Assembly (NCBI GenBank): GCA_934408795.1
Contig: CAKRVQ010000061.1
Coordinates: forward strand, 1 to 6,448
Length of the DNA stretch: 6,448 nucleotides
Direction: 5' to 3'
DNA from: an uncultured Eubacteriales bacterium
GTDB taxonomy: Bacteria > Bacillota > Clostridia > Oscillospirales > Acutalibacteraceae
The position numbers and the translations under genes are program-made. This document shows positions 1 through 4,812 of the stretch, one piece after another. The notes under the pieces were generated by a model, which had not been told where the DNA came from, made no database searches, and saw only the letters and a list, made by a program, of their open reading frames with translations. Within the stretch, counting starts at the first letter, position 1. Each line of letters opens with the position of its first letter.

Positions 1-135
1 GGTGCGGTCAAGAGTAACCTCATACCTTTCGTTTTTGTCGGTTTTGTCGGGAGCTGCAGGGCGGCAGTCGGTCGCGACGGCGGAAAAGACTAAGGTCTCG
101 GGGTCGGAGTAAAAAAGTTTTTCTGCGCTTTTCAT
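1..135 (-). CDS. AlaX-type alanyl-tRNA editing protein, N-terminal fragment (cut by window edge)
   Basis: Reading the minus strand from the ATG at 135 gives 45 uninterrupted codons to the window edge. They begin MKSAEKLFYSDPETLVFSA and end YEVTLDRT. The pattern 'EKLFY-D-...-YEV-LDRT' is what I recognise at the start of stand-alone AlaX/DHHA1-type alanyl-tRNA editing proteins, which hydrolyse mischarged Ser- or Gly-tRNA(Ala) in the cytoplasm. The HxxxH zinc-site motif and the rest of the editing domain would lie beyond the window, so function cannot be confirmed here. The start codon overlaps the thioredoxin stop as ATGA (135-132), which implies translational coupling and membership of the same operon. 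The assignment rests on a short N-terminal stretch and family memory, hence moderate confidence. A start further upstream is unlikely because of the tight overlap. Confidence 0.7.
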   Translation of the reverse strand, partial: MKSAEKLFYSDPETLVFSAVATDCRPAAPDKTDKNERYEVTLDRT

Positions 136-434
136 AATCCGAGGCGTTCCTCAAGCTGCTGCTCGGAGGCAAATCCGACCGATTTTGCTTTGACGAGTCC
201 GTTTTCAAAGCAGATAACGCAAGGGATCGCGTCGATACCGTATCCACGGGCAAGATCCTGTGATTCGTCAACATTCACCTTTACGAACTCGACATCGTCG
301 TGGTTTGCGCTCAGGTTTTCTATGACAGGTGCGAGCATTGCACAGGGTCCGCACCAGTCGGCATAAAAGTCGGTAACGATTCTGCCGCCTTCGGCAAGCA
401 GATTCTTAAATTCGGTCTCGTTCAGAATATTCAT
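132..434 (-). CDS. trxA: Thioredoxin
   Basis: This is a 100-residue single-domain thioredoxin, close to the usual 100-110. The active site W27-C28-G29-P30-C31 sits after the typical 'DFYADWCGPC' strand-turn, and the cis-proline is P71 in 'IDAIPC'. There is no signal peptide, so it is a cytoplasmic dithiol donor for reductases and repair enzymes. Two extra cysteines are odd: C72 directly after the cis-proline, where Thr is usual, and C75. The ATG at 434 is preceded by AAAGGA at suitable spacing, which supports this start. The gene lies 59 bp after an FTR-like iron-sulfur protein and overlaps the next gene by ATGA. No thioredoxin reductase (TrxB) gene is in the window. The neighbourhood suggests reduction by ferredoxin through the FTR-like protein; that is inference. 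Confidence 0.96.
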   Translation of the reverse strand: MNILNETEFKNLLAEGGRIVTDFYADWCGPCAMLAPVIENLSANHDDVEFVKVNVDESQDLARGYGIDAIPCVICFENGLVKAKSVGFASEQQLEERLGL

Positions 435-493
435 TATTTACATCCTTTCGTTATTACGTTTCTTTTTTGCTTTTTTGGATTTCACTTTATGCA

Positions 494-691
494 TTACTTT
501 TCTTTATAGTAAAGCATACAGTGGCAATAGCCTTCAAAGTCGGGATCCTTTATCTGTTCGCGGAATTCCCTGCACATACACTTTGTGTCTTCGGTACGCT
601 CGGTGCGGCAGGGGCAATATCCGCCCGTTCTTTTAAGGCCTTCCTTTACTATCTTTACGATGTTTTCGTCTGTATTTAATCTAACCTTCAT
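494..691 (-). CDS. Ferredoxin-thioredoxin reductase catalytic-type [4Fe-4S] protein
   Basis: This is a 65-residue protein with three CxC motifs: C26-P-C28, C38-M-C40 and C56-H-C58. The ending 'GYCHCMLYYKEK' is typical of the catalytic beta chain of ferredoxin-thioredoxin reductase (FTR). In that family a [4Fe-4S] cluster next to a redox-active disulfide passes electrons from ferredoxin to thioredoxin. From memory, the plant/cyanobacterial spacing is CPC-x16-CPC-x8-CHC; here it is CPC-x9-CMC-x15-CHC. The total span of 33 residues is kept, but the middle pair is shifted by seven. I recall similar short CMC forms in gut anaerobes. No FTR variable subunit is visible. The start at 691 has GGAAA about 7 nt upstream, overlapping the stop of the methyltransferase 9 bp away. 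Thioredoxin follows, the expected partner. Family call is firm; electron donor and acceptor are inferred. Confidence 0.9.
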   Translation of the reverse strand: MKVRLNTDENIVKIVKEGLKRTGGYCPCRTERTEDTKCMCREFREQIKDPDFEGYCHCMLYYKEK

Positions 692-700
692 AGCAGTTTC

Positions 701-1918
701 CTATACCTTCTGTAACAAATAGAATTTCAAATACAGGGTCTCGGGCACGCCCATAAGCACCGGGTGATCCGGTGATTGGCGTCTGATCTCAATAATACGG
801 AGCCGTGAGTCAGACAGTCTTGCGGCGTCGGCAAGCATACGGGCGAACATTTCCTCCGTCATAAAATGGGAGCAGGAGCAGGTCGCAAGATAGCCGCTGA
901 GAGGAAGAGCTTTCAGCGCAAGTGTGTTAATTTCTCTGTAGCCGAGGTAAGCGTTTCGGGCGGTTGCCGCACTCTTTGTAAACGCCGGCGGATCAAGAAC
1001 AATAAAGTCAAATGCGCCCTTTCGTTCTTTTGCGAGCGCAGTGAGATATTCAAAAACATCAGCCTTGACGAATTCCACCCTGTCGGACAGGTCGTTGATG
1101 CCGGCATTATGTTCTGCACTTTTTAAGGCATCCGACGAGATATCGACCGCCGTTACCGAAGCAGCACCGCCTGCAGCCGCGCCGAGTGCGAAAGCTCCGG
1201 TATGCGTACAACAATCAAGCACCCTTTTTCCGCCCGCAATCCTTGAAACGGCGAGTCGGTTATACTTCTGATCAAGGAAAAATCCGGTTTTTTGTCCGTT
1301 GATATAATCAACATCGTATTTTATGCCGTTTTCGGTAATTCGAACCGTTCCTCCGTCATCGGTATCGGGTTTGAGATAATACCCTGTATACGGTTCAAGT
1401 CCTTCTTTTGCCCTGATAGGCGAATCGCTGCGTTCATAGATCGCCGATACTTTACATCCTTCGGCGGCAAGGACATCAACAAGGGCATCATATATAACGC
1501 TCTTTATTCTGTCTGTTCCGAGGCACAGCACCTCCGTCACAATGACTGTGCCGAACTTATCTACCGTGAGGCCCGAAATGCCGTCCGCCTCACCGAATAT
1601 CAGGCGGCAGCAATCGAAATCATCGCCCATAACGGTTTTTCTGTAGGAGACCGCATATTCGACCCTGCGGTGCCAGAACGAGGGGTCGAACCTATCATTT
1701 GTATTTCTTGATATGATCCTCACCCTGATCTTTGAATTTGAGTTATAGAATCCCGCGCCGAGCCATTTGCCCTTTTCCGACAAAACATCCGCTATTTCGC
1801 CGTCGCGGCACAAATTTTCACCCGATATGACTTCATTATCATAGACCCACACATGACCGTCTTTAAGGAACTTTTCGCACTTGCCCGTGACGGTTATTTT
1901 AGGATAGTTTCTTTTCAT
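701..1918 (-). CDS. rlmI: RlmI-like class I SAM-dependent rRNA methyltransferase (23S rRNA m5C type)
   Basis: This is a 405-residue protein, the usual length for the RlmI/COG1092-like family, which makes 5-methylcytosine in 23S rRNA. An N-terminal PUA-like RNA-binding region covers roughly residues 1-80 (TVTGKCEKFLKDGHVWVYDNE). The EEHEE-type linker follows, then a Rossmann methyltransferase domain. Visible motifs are 'NGQKTGFFLDQ' near 207-217, SAM motif I 'VLDCCTHTGAF' at about 233-243, motif IV 'VLDPPAF' near 307-313, and 'TCSCSHF' near 346-352, carrying the candidate catalytic cysteine. I chose the ATG at 1918 because the family starts MKRNYPKI-V. An in-frame ATG at 1960 adds 14 unconserved residues and has no ribosome binding site. 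The chosen start has AGGGGA, but unusually close (about 3 nt). It is first gene of the operon behind the promoter at 2028-2000. The exact rRNA target is not proven by sequence. Confidence 0.93.
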   Translation of the reverse strand: MKRNYPKITVTGKCEKFLKDGHVWVYDNEVISGENLCRDGEIADVLSEKGKWLGAGFYNSNSKIRVRIISRNTNDRFDPSFWHRRVEYAVSYRKTVMGDDFDCCRLIFGEADGISGLTVDKFGTVIVTEVLCLGTDRIKSVIYDALVDVLAAEGCKVSAIYERSDSPIRAKEGLEPYTGYYLKPDTDDGGTVRITENGIKYDVDYINGQKTGFFLDQKYNRLAVSRIAGGKRVLDCCTHTGAFALGAAAGGAASVTAVDISSDALKSAEHNAGINDLSDRVEFVKADVFEYLTALAKERKGAFDFIVLDPPAFTKSAATARNAYLGYREINTLALKALPLSGYLATCSCSHFMTEEMFARMLADAARLSDSRLRIIEIRRQSPDHPVLMGVPETLYLKFYLLQKV

Positions 1919-1999
1919 AATCCCCTGCCTACACACTTTATAATTATGACCGATCCGCATTCATTTAAGCCGCGGTAACGGTCGTTTTCTTCATAATGT

Positions 2000-2028
2000 A
2001 TTTTAACGCATATTGTGCCCTCAGTCAA
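2000..2028 (-). promoter_or_regulatory. Sigma-A promoter of the rlmI-FTR-trx-alaX operon
   Basis: Minus-strand -35 TTGACT (2028-2023) and -10 TAAAAT (2005-2000) are separated by exactly 17 bp. Transcription would start near 1993, giving a leader of about 75 nt before the ATG at 1918. It is the only good promoter seen for this operon, and no terminator lies between its genes. Confidence 0.8.
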
Positions 2029-2076
2029 ATAAAATAACGCTTCGGAAAATAATTTTGGCATTATGATAAAAAACAC

Positions 2077-2105
2077 TTGATATCGGCGAAGCAATGTGGT
2101 AATAT
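2077..2105 (+). promoter_or_regulatory. Sigma-A promoter of tRNA-Val
   Basis: A -35 TTGATA (2077-2082) and -10 TAATAT (2100-2105) are separated by 17 bp, ending 11 bp before the tRNA. Transcription would start near 2112, leaving a 5' leader of only a few bases. It diverges from the promoter at 2028-2000; the -35 boxes are about 50 bp apart. Confidence 0.85.
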
Positions 2106-2116
2106 ATTGTTTGTTC

Positions 2117-2193
2117 GGAGGCGTAGCTCAGTTGGTTAGAGTACTTGCTTGACATGCAAGGGGTCACTGGTTCGAGCCCAGTCGTCTCCACCA
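2117..2193 (+). tRNA. tRNA-Val (anticodon GAC)
   Basis: A complete 77-nt cloverleaf including encoded CCA. Acceptor GGAGGCG (2117-2123) pairs with CGTCTCC (2183-2189) with one G-T. The D stem GCTC/GAGT also has one wobble. The anticodon stem CTTGC/GCAAG encloses loop TTGACAT with anticodon GAC at 2151-2153, reading valine codons GUC and GUU. T stem ACTGG/CCAGT encloses the canonical TTCGAGC loop. Discriminator A2190 is followed by CCA. It has its own promoter and terminator, so it is a single-gene unit. Confidence 0.97.
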
Positions 2194-2226
2194 AAAAATC
2201 CTCATTCTTAAGAATGAGGATTTTTT
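2194..2226. terminator. Symmetric rho-independent terminator, tRNA-Val and DUF11 gene
   Basis: A perfect palindrome TCCTCATTCT-TAAGAATGAGGA (2199-2220) is flanked by an A run on the left and six T on the right, starting directly after the tRNA CCA. It ends tRNA-Val on the plus strand. Because it is symmetric with A and T tracts, it can also stop minus-strand transcription arriving from the DUF11 gene. Confidence 0.92.
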
Positions 2227-2229
2227 ACT

Positions 2230-2257
2230 TATTCACTTTTCGCTCTTCACTATTCAC
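2230..2257. repeat. Heptamer tandem repeat, four copies
   Basis: Four consecutive 7-bp units: TATTCAC, TTTTCGC, TCTTCAC, TATTCAC, consensus TNTTCAC. They follow the tRNA-Val terminator directly and lie outside any gene. The first and last units are identical; the middle ones differ by one or two bases. This may be a simple sequence repeat or the edge of a larger dispersed element. Confidence 0.6.
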
Positions 2258-2293
2258 AACATGTCGATATCTGACCATATTTGCGGGTAAGAA

Positions 2294-2361
2294 GGCGCCG
2301 CCCGTCGGCGCGCAGGCTGCACGGCGAGGTCGTTTGCTCACAAGCGTACGGTGGGCGGCAC
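2294..2361. repeat. GC-rich hairpin repeat, element 1 (REP-like)
   Basis: The 18-mer GGCGCCGCCCGTCGGCGC at 2294-2311 is identical to 4813-4830. It forms a 6-bp hairpin, GCGCCG (2295-2300) with CGGCGC (2306-2311), loop CCCGT. A second arm, GTGGGCGGCAC (2351-2361), can instead pair with 2295-2305 with one mismatch and two G-T pairs, enclosing 45 bases. It carries no open reading frame I would support. It lies between the tRNA-Val terminator and the 3' end of the DUF11 gene. I infer a non-coding dispersed repeat; the element boundaries are uncertain. Confidence 0.65.
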
Positions 2362-2418
2362 AAGTGGGTTTAATATTCGATTTTCTGTTGTGCCTCGGGA
2401 AGATTTATCGGTGTATCA

Positions 2419-2446
2419 CGGTAAAGATGTCCACCGATCTTTACCG
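2419..2446. other. Perfect 10-bp hairpin downstream of the DUF11 gene
   Basis: CGGTAAAGAT (2419-2428) and ATCTTTACCG (2437-2446) form a perfect 10-bp stem with an 8-nt loop, about 50 nt past the DUF11 stop codon on the minus strand. Neither side has a proper T run, so it is not a standard terminator. It could protect the 3' end of the DUF11 mRNA or be a binding site for a dimeric protein. Direct repeats of ACCGATC at 2433-2439 and 2443-2449 overlap it. Confidence 0.5.
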
Positions 2447-2497
2447 ATCAATTTTCGAATGTGTCGTGCTGCGATACGAAGGCCGGTCTATGATATA

Positions 2498-3352
2498 TCA
2501 GACCGTGCCCGATATTACTACGGTCGCAGTGCCGGGAACCACTGTCCAGGCGCCTGTGGTCGTGTCCTGTGTGAATGCTGCGGCAGGAACGGTTATCTTG
2601 CCCGCAAGTGAAGCAAACTCTCCCGTTGCGGTATTATAAGTGTAATCTGTATTGAGGACCCATGCAGTGTCGTTATAGGTTGCCGTAAGGTTAGACAGTA
2701 AGGGATTGAATGTGTCGGTAAGGATCGCATTTGCGGTCGTGTCGGATGCAGTGTTGCCGTAGTTTTCAACATTGAATGTGAATGTCAGTATTCCGTTTTC
2801 GGTCACACTGGACGGCGAGACTGATTTTGTAATTACGAGGTTCGGCGCAGCTGATGCGGTTATTGTTTCGGTCGCCTCAGCGGGAGTTGTAACACCTGTT
2901 CCTCTCACAGTCACGATATTGTTGATGGTTCCTCCGCTTGTCGGCGGTGCAAAACTATTAACTGTCGTTTCGTAGATGAGAGTTGCGTTTCCGCCCGCAG
3001 GTACTGTTATTCCAGTTATTGTGAGCGCGGGTGCGGTCGTGACGGTAGGTGCCGTTGCCGCGGTTCCGTTGTTATAATACAACAGTGAACCCGCCGTATA
3101 GGTCAAAGGATAGACCGTTCCCGCACCTACTGTATATCCGCCGAGGTTATCGGTAAGGGTAAGACCCGTAATAGCAGCAGTTCCTGCATTTTTAAGGGTA
3201 ACAACATAGGTGACTTTATCGCCGACGCGATAACTGTTTGCGACGGCGGTCTTTGTTACGGTCAAAGAGCTGATAATATCGCCGACCGCGACATTTGACT
3301 GTGTCGTCTGACCGTTATAGGCAAGTGTCGCCTGATTTCTGAATGTTGCCAT
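2498..3352 (-). CDS. DUF11 (conserved repeat domain) protein, two repeats
   Basis: This is a 284-residue protein starting MATFRNQATLAYNGQTTQSN, an opening I recognise from clostridial DUF11 proteins. Two beta-rich repeats follow, at about 29-167 ('SLTVTKTAVANSYRVGDKVTYVVTLKNAG... TLTDNLG... ITVPAGGNATLIYETTVN') and about 171-284 ('NLVITKSVSPSSVTENGILTFTFNVENYGN... AILTDTFNP'). DUF11 is an Ig-like fold common in surface proteins. Composition is extreme: rich in Thr, Ala, Val and Gly, with no Cys or His. I see no signal peptide, transmembrane segment or LPxTG anchor, so its location is unknown. A perfect AGGAGG seven bases before the ATG at 3352 fixes the start; an in-frame ATG at 3424 has no such site. 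The gene is monocistronic, with terminators on both sides. Role unknown; surface or spore structure is a guess. Confidence 0.88.
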   Translation of the reverse strand: MATFRNQATLAYNGQTTQSNVAVGDIISSLTVTKTAVANSYRVGDKVTYVVTLKNAGTAAITGLTLTDNLGGYTVGAGTVYPLTYTAGSLLYYNNGTAATAPTVTTAPALTITGITVPAGGNATLIYETTVNSFAPPTSGGTINNIVTVRGTGVTTPAEATETITASAAPNLVITKSVSPSSVTENGILTFTFNVENYGNTASDTTANAILTDTFNPLLSNLTATYNDTAWVLNTDYTYNTATGEFASLAGKITVPAAAFTQDTTTGAWTVVPGTATVVISGTV

Positions 3353-3359
3353 ATTTATT

Positions 3360-3365
3360 CCTCCT
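3360..3365 (-). promoter_or_regulatory. Ribosome binding site of the DUF11 gene
   Basis: AGGAGG on the minus strand, seven bases before the ATG at 3352-3350. It is the strongest Shine-Dalgarno in the window and decides this start over the upstream in-frame ATG at 3424. Confidence 0.9.
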
Positions 3366-3489
3366 GTATTTTTTCTTCTTGCGCTTAAGGTCTTAGGATC
3401 ACACTTCTTAGGTCTATTCTCCATTTTCGTCTCGTTAATTTCGGTAATCAGAACGATCTTGATGTTTGAACCTATGCCTTGCGCATTCC

Positions 3490-3518
3490 ATTATATGCTT
3501 AAAAGCTTACGGAAGACA
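3490..3518 (-). promoter_or_regulatory. Tentative promoter of the DUF11 gene
   Basis: A perfect TATAAT lies at 3495-3490 on the minus strand. The hexamer 17 bp upstream, TGTCTT (3518-3513), barely resembles TTGACA. The wider -10 reads GCATATAATG, which also fits the CATAnnnT form of mother-cell sporulation sigma factors (SigE/SigK), but I see no convincing matching -35. Which sigma factor uses it, if any, is open. Confidence 0.3.
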
Positions 3519-3604
3519 CCTAATTACGCCGTTAAGTTGACGCGTGCATCAAAGCTGCAAAGATACGCAACAATTCTGCAATAATGACTCATCGATATTA
3601 CAAT

Positions 3605-3644
3605 AAAAAAAGGGCACTCGATCGGAGAAACCGAACAAGTGCCC
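3605..3644 (-). terminator. Rho-independent terminator of the HD-domain gene
   Basis: The stem GGGCACT (3612-3618) with AGTGCCC (3638-3644) contains an inner TCGG/CCGA stem (3622-3625/3631-3634). On the minus strand it is followed by seven T (3611-3605). It lies 105 bp past the stop of the HD gene and before the DUF11 promoter region, so it separates the two transcripts. The plus-strand side has only a broken T run. Confidence 0.85.
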
Positions 3645-3749
3645 GTTTTGTTACATTGATACCGTTAATATTATTTTTGTTTATTGATCCGTTATTATCA
3701 TTTACCGATGCCGCCTCGGTCGGTCGGATTGAAGTTTGCGCGGTATAAC

Positions 3750-4409
3750 TTAAATCAGCTGCTGACCGTTGATCACAAATATGAATTTAAGTCCGAGTGT
3801 GAGCGCGGCTTTTCTGCACATATTCATTCTCACGAGGAAAATATCGAAATAGTCCATAACTGAGCTCATTTCGGTATTTATTATTATATCAAGTACAATG
3901 CTTGTCATATCGTCCGAGATCTTCAGCTCTGCGCGCTCAACCGAATAATTGACTCTGTCGTGCTTATCAAAGCTGGCGATATCGGAATTTCGCACCCTGC
4001 TGCGTCTGACATCTGATTTATCCGCCAAAATAAGAGCTGCGGAGGCGGCATTCACCGCAACACCCGTTCCCTCATCGTGGTTGCCGATCGCGGTGACGAC
4101 GGTTGCGATATCCTCGGGAGCCATACCCATTTCATCGAGAATTCTGAAAGCCATAACGGCGCCCGACTGGGAATGGTCGTCGCGGTTTACAAGGTTACCG
4201 ATATCATGCAGGAACCCTGCGATCCTTGCGGTCTCTACATCATGCTCCGAGTATCCGAGGGTACTCAATATATATGCTGCCTTTTCCGCAACACGCGTTA
4301 CATGCGGAAAGCTATGCTCTGTATAGCCGAGGGCGATCAGGGATTCATCCGCCTTCATAATAAAAGTTCTTACCTTTTCGTTGTTAACAACATCACTGTA
4401 GCTTATCAT
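3750..4409 (-). CDS. HD-domain metal-dependent phosphohydrolase, substrate unknown
   Basis: This 219-residue protein has an HD-superfamily domain over about residues 30-135. Candidate metal ligands in order are H36 ('HSFPHVTRV'), H68-D69 ('GFLHDIGN'), H79 ('DDHSQSG'), H111 ('GNHDEG') and D130 ('LADKSD'). This set of extra histidines resembles HD-GYP-like and other multi-metal HD enzymes, though no GYP motif is seen. The C-terminal part (about 155-219, 'MSSVMDYFDIFLVRMNMCRKAALTLG') has no motif I recognise. The domain removes phosphate from nucleotides or signalling molecules in the cytoplasm; the substrate cannot be told here. I chose the ATG at 4409 because GGAG lies seven bases upstream; an in-frame GTG at 4424 adds five residues. 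It is monocistronic, with its own promoter and terminator. Confidence 0.9.
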   Translation of the reverse strand: MISYSDVVNNEKVRTFIMKADESLIALGYTEHSFPHVTRVAEKAAYILSTLGYSEHDVETARIAGFLHDIGNLVNRDDHSQSGAVMAFRILDEMGMAPEDIATVVTAIGNHDEGTGVAVNAASAALILADKSDVRRSRVRNSDIASFDKHDRVNYSVERAELKISDDMTSIVLDIIINTEMSSVMDYFDIFLVRMNMCRKAALTLGLKFIFVINGQQLI

Positions 4410-4485
4410 TTCACATCTCCACACCGTCTTGCCGTTTGACTGTCTGCCACGCTGTTTACATCATGAATATTTTCATCTTTCTGAA

Positions 4486-4514
4486 ATTATAACACGAATG
4501 CGCTGCGAATTCCA
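4486..4514 (-). promoter_or_regulatory. Probable promoter of the HD-domain gene
   Basis: The minus strand carries an extended -10, TGTTATAAT, with TATAAT at 4491-4486. A weak -35, TGGAAT (4514-4509), lies 17 bp upstream. The start site would be near 4479, about 70 nt before the ATG at 4409. Confidence 0.6.
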
Positions 4515-4540
4515 CATTATTCTTATTTTATTTTTCGCTC

Positions 4541-4570
4541 TTGACTGAGCGGTTATGTTTGTGGTAAAAT
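4541..4570 (+). promoter_or_regulatory. Sigma-A promoter of tRNA-Gly
   Basis: A -35 TTGACT (4541-4546) and -10 TAAAAT (4565-4570) are separated by 18 bp, with a TG just before the -10 (TGGTAAAAT). Transcription would start near 4577, giving a precursor leader of about 60 nt, much longer than for tRNA-Val. Inside the leader GCAGAC (4580-4585) can pair with GTCTGC (4619-4624). Confidence 0.82.
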
Positions 4571-4637
4571 ACATATGCGGCAGACGGAGGATCGTTCATT
4601 CGGAATCGGTTCTGTTTTGTCTGCTGATTGCACATAT

Positions 4638-4711
4638 GCGGATATAATTCATCGGTAGAATGTCAGCTTCCCAAGCTGAATAGGCGGGTCCGACTCCCGT
4701 TATCCGCTCCA
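4638..4711 (+). tRNA. tRNA-Gly (anticodon CCC) with unusual T-loop
   Basis: A complete 74-nt cloverleaf with encoded CCA. Acceptor GCGGATA (4638-4644) pairs perfectly with TATCCGC (4701-4707). D stem ATTC/GAAT encloses a short loop that keeps G18G19. Anticodon stem TCAGC/GCTGA encloses loop TTCCCAA with CCC at 4670-4672, reading GGG. The T stem is GCGGG/CCCGT. The T loop reads TCCGACT, so position 55, nearly always U (pseudouridine), is C (4690). The expected 15-48 pair would be T-G rather than a purine-C or A-T pair. Discriminator T and CCA follow. Promoter and terminator flank it, so it is very probably expressed; whether it is fully normal in translation is open. Confidence 0.95.
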
Positions 4712-4713
4712 AG

Positions 4714-4750
4714 AAAAAAAGCACTCGGCTCATGCCGAGTGCCTTTTTTC
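4714..4750 (+). terminator. Strong rho-independent terminator of tRNA-Gly, bidirectional
   Basis: A perfect 9-bp stem, GCACTCGGC (4721-4729) with GCCGAGTGC (4734-4742), loop TCAT. Six T (4744-4749) follow on the plus strand and seven A (4714-4720) precede it. It starts three bases after the tRNA end. On the minus strand the A run becomes a T run, so it can also end transcripts from the oxidoreductase operon at 4948. Confidence 0.93.
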
Positions 4751-4769
4751 TTTAGTTCCGTTTCCGCGA

Positions 4770-4795
4770 TGACTTTTTAAGGTGACTTTTTATGG
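4770..4795. repeat. 13-bp tandem duplication
   Basis: TGACTTTTTAAGG (4770-4782) is followed directly by TGACTTTTTATGG (4783-4795), 12 of 13 identical. It lies between the tRNA-Gly terminator and hairpin element 2. No function is evident. Confidence 0.6.
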
Positions 4796-4812
4796 GAAGT
4801 TATATGCATCGG

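Larger units (their letters stand above)
3353..3749. other. Intergenic stretch between the HD and DUF11 genes
   Basis: No protein or RNA gene is supported in these 397 bases. They hold, in minus-strand order, a ~105-nt 3' tail of the HD gene, the terminator at 3644-3605, a weak promoter candidate at 3495-3490, a leader of about 130 nt and the AGGAGG of the DUF11 gene. I found no riboswitch or T-box pattern in the leader. Confidence 0.7.

Noticed and set aside
20..274. 84-codon minus-strand open frame across the thioredoxin/alaX junction
   Set aside because: It is out of frame with two well-supported coupled genes, has a low-complexity Arg/Ser-rich translation and no family features.
1292..1711. 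139-codon plus-strand open frame
   Set aside because: It lies antisense inside the methyltransferase gene, whose motifs are clear; no ribosome binding site or recognisable product.
1919..1960. 14-residue N-terminal extension of the methyltransferase
   Set aside because: No ribosome binding site at the ATG at 1960, and the family normally begins at the MKRNYPK start at 1918.
2485..2504. Inverted repeat GGTCT/AGACC at the DUF11 stop codon as its terminator
   Set aside because: Short A/T-rich imperfect stem, no T run on the minus strand, and it overlaps the stop codon.
2145..2639. 164-codon plus-strand open frame
   Set aside because: It begins inside tRNA-Val, crosses a terminator and hairpin repeat, and ends antisense to the DUF11 gene.
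3353..3424. 24-residue N-terminal extension of the DUF11 protein
   Set aside because: It would place the perfect AGGAGG inside the coding region; no ribosome binding site at 3424, and the extension is basic and not signal-peptide-like.
3466..3495. Plus-strand promoter-like TTGAAC with CATTAT 17 bp downstream
   Set aside because: Poor match and no plus-strand gene or RNA downstream before the minus-strand genes.
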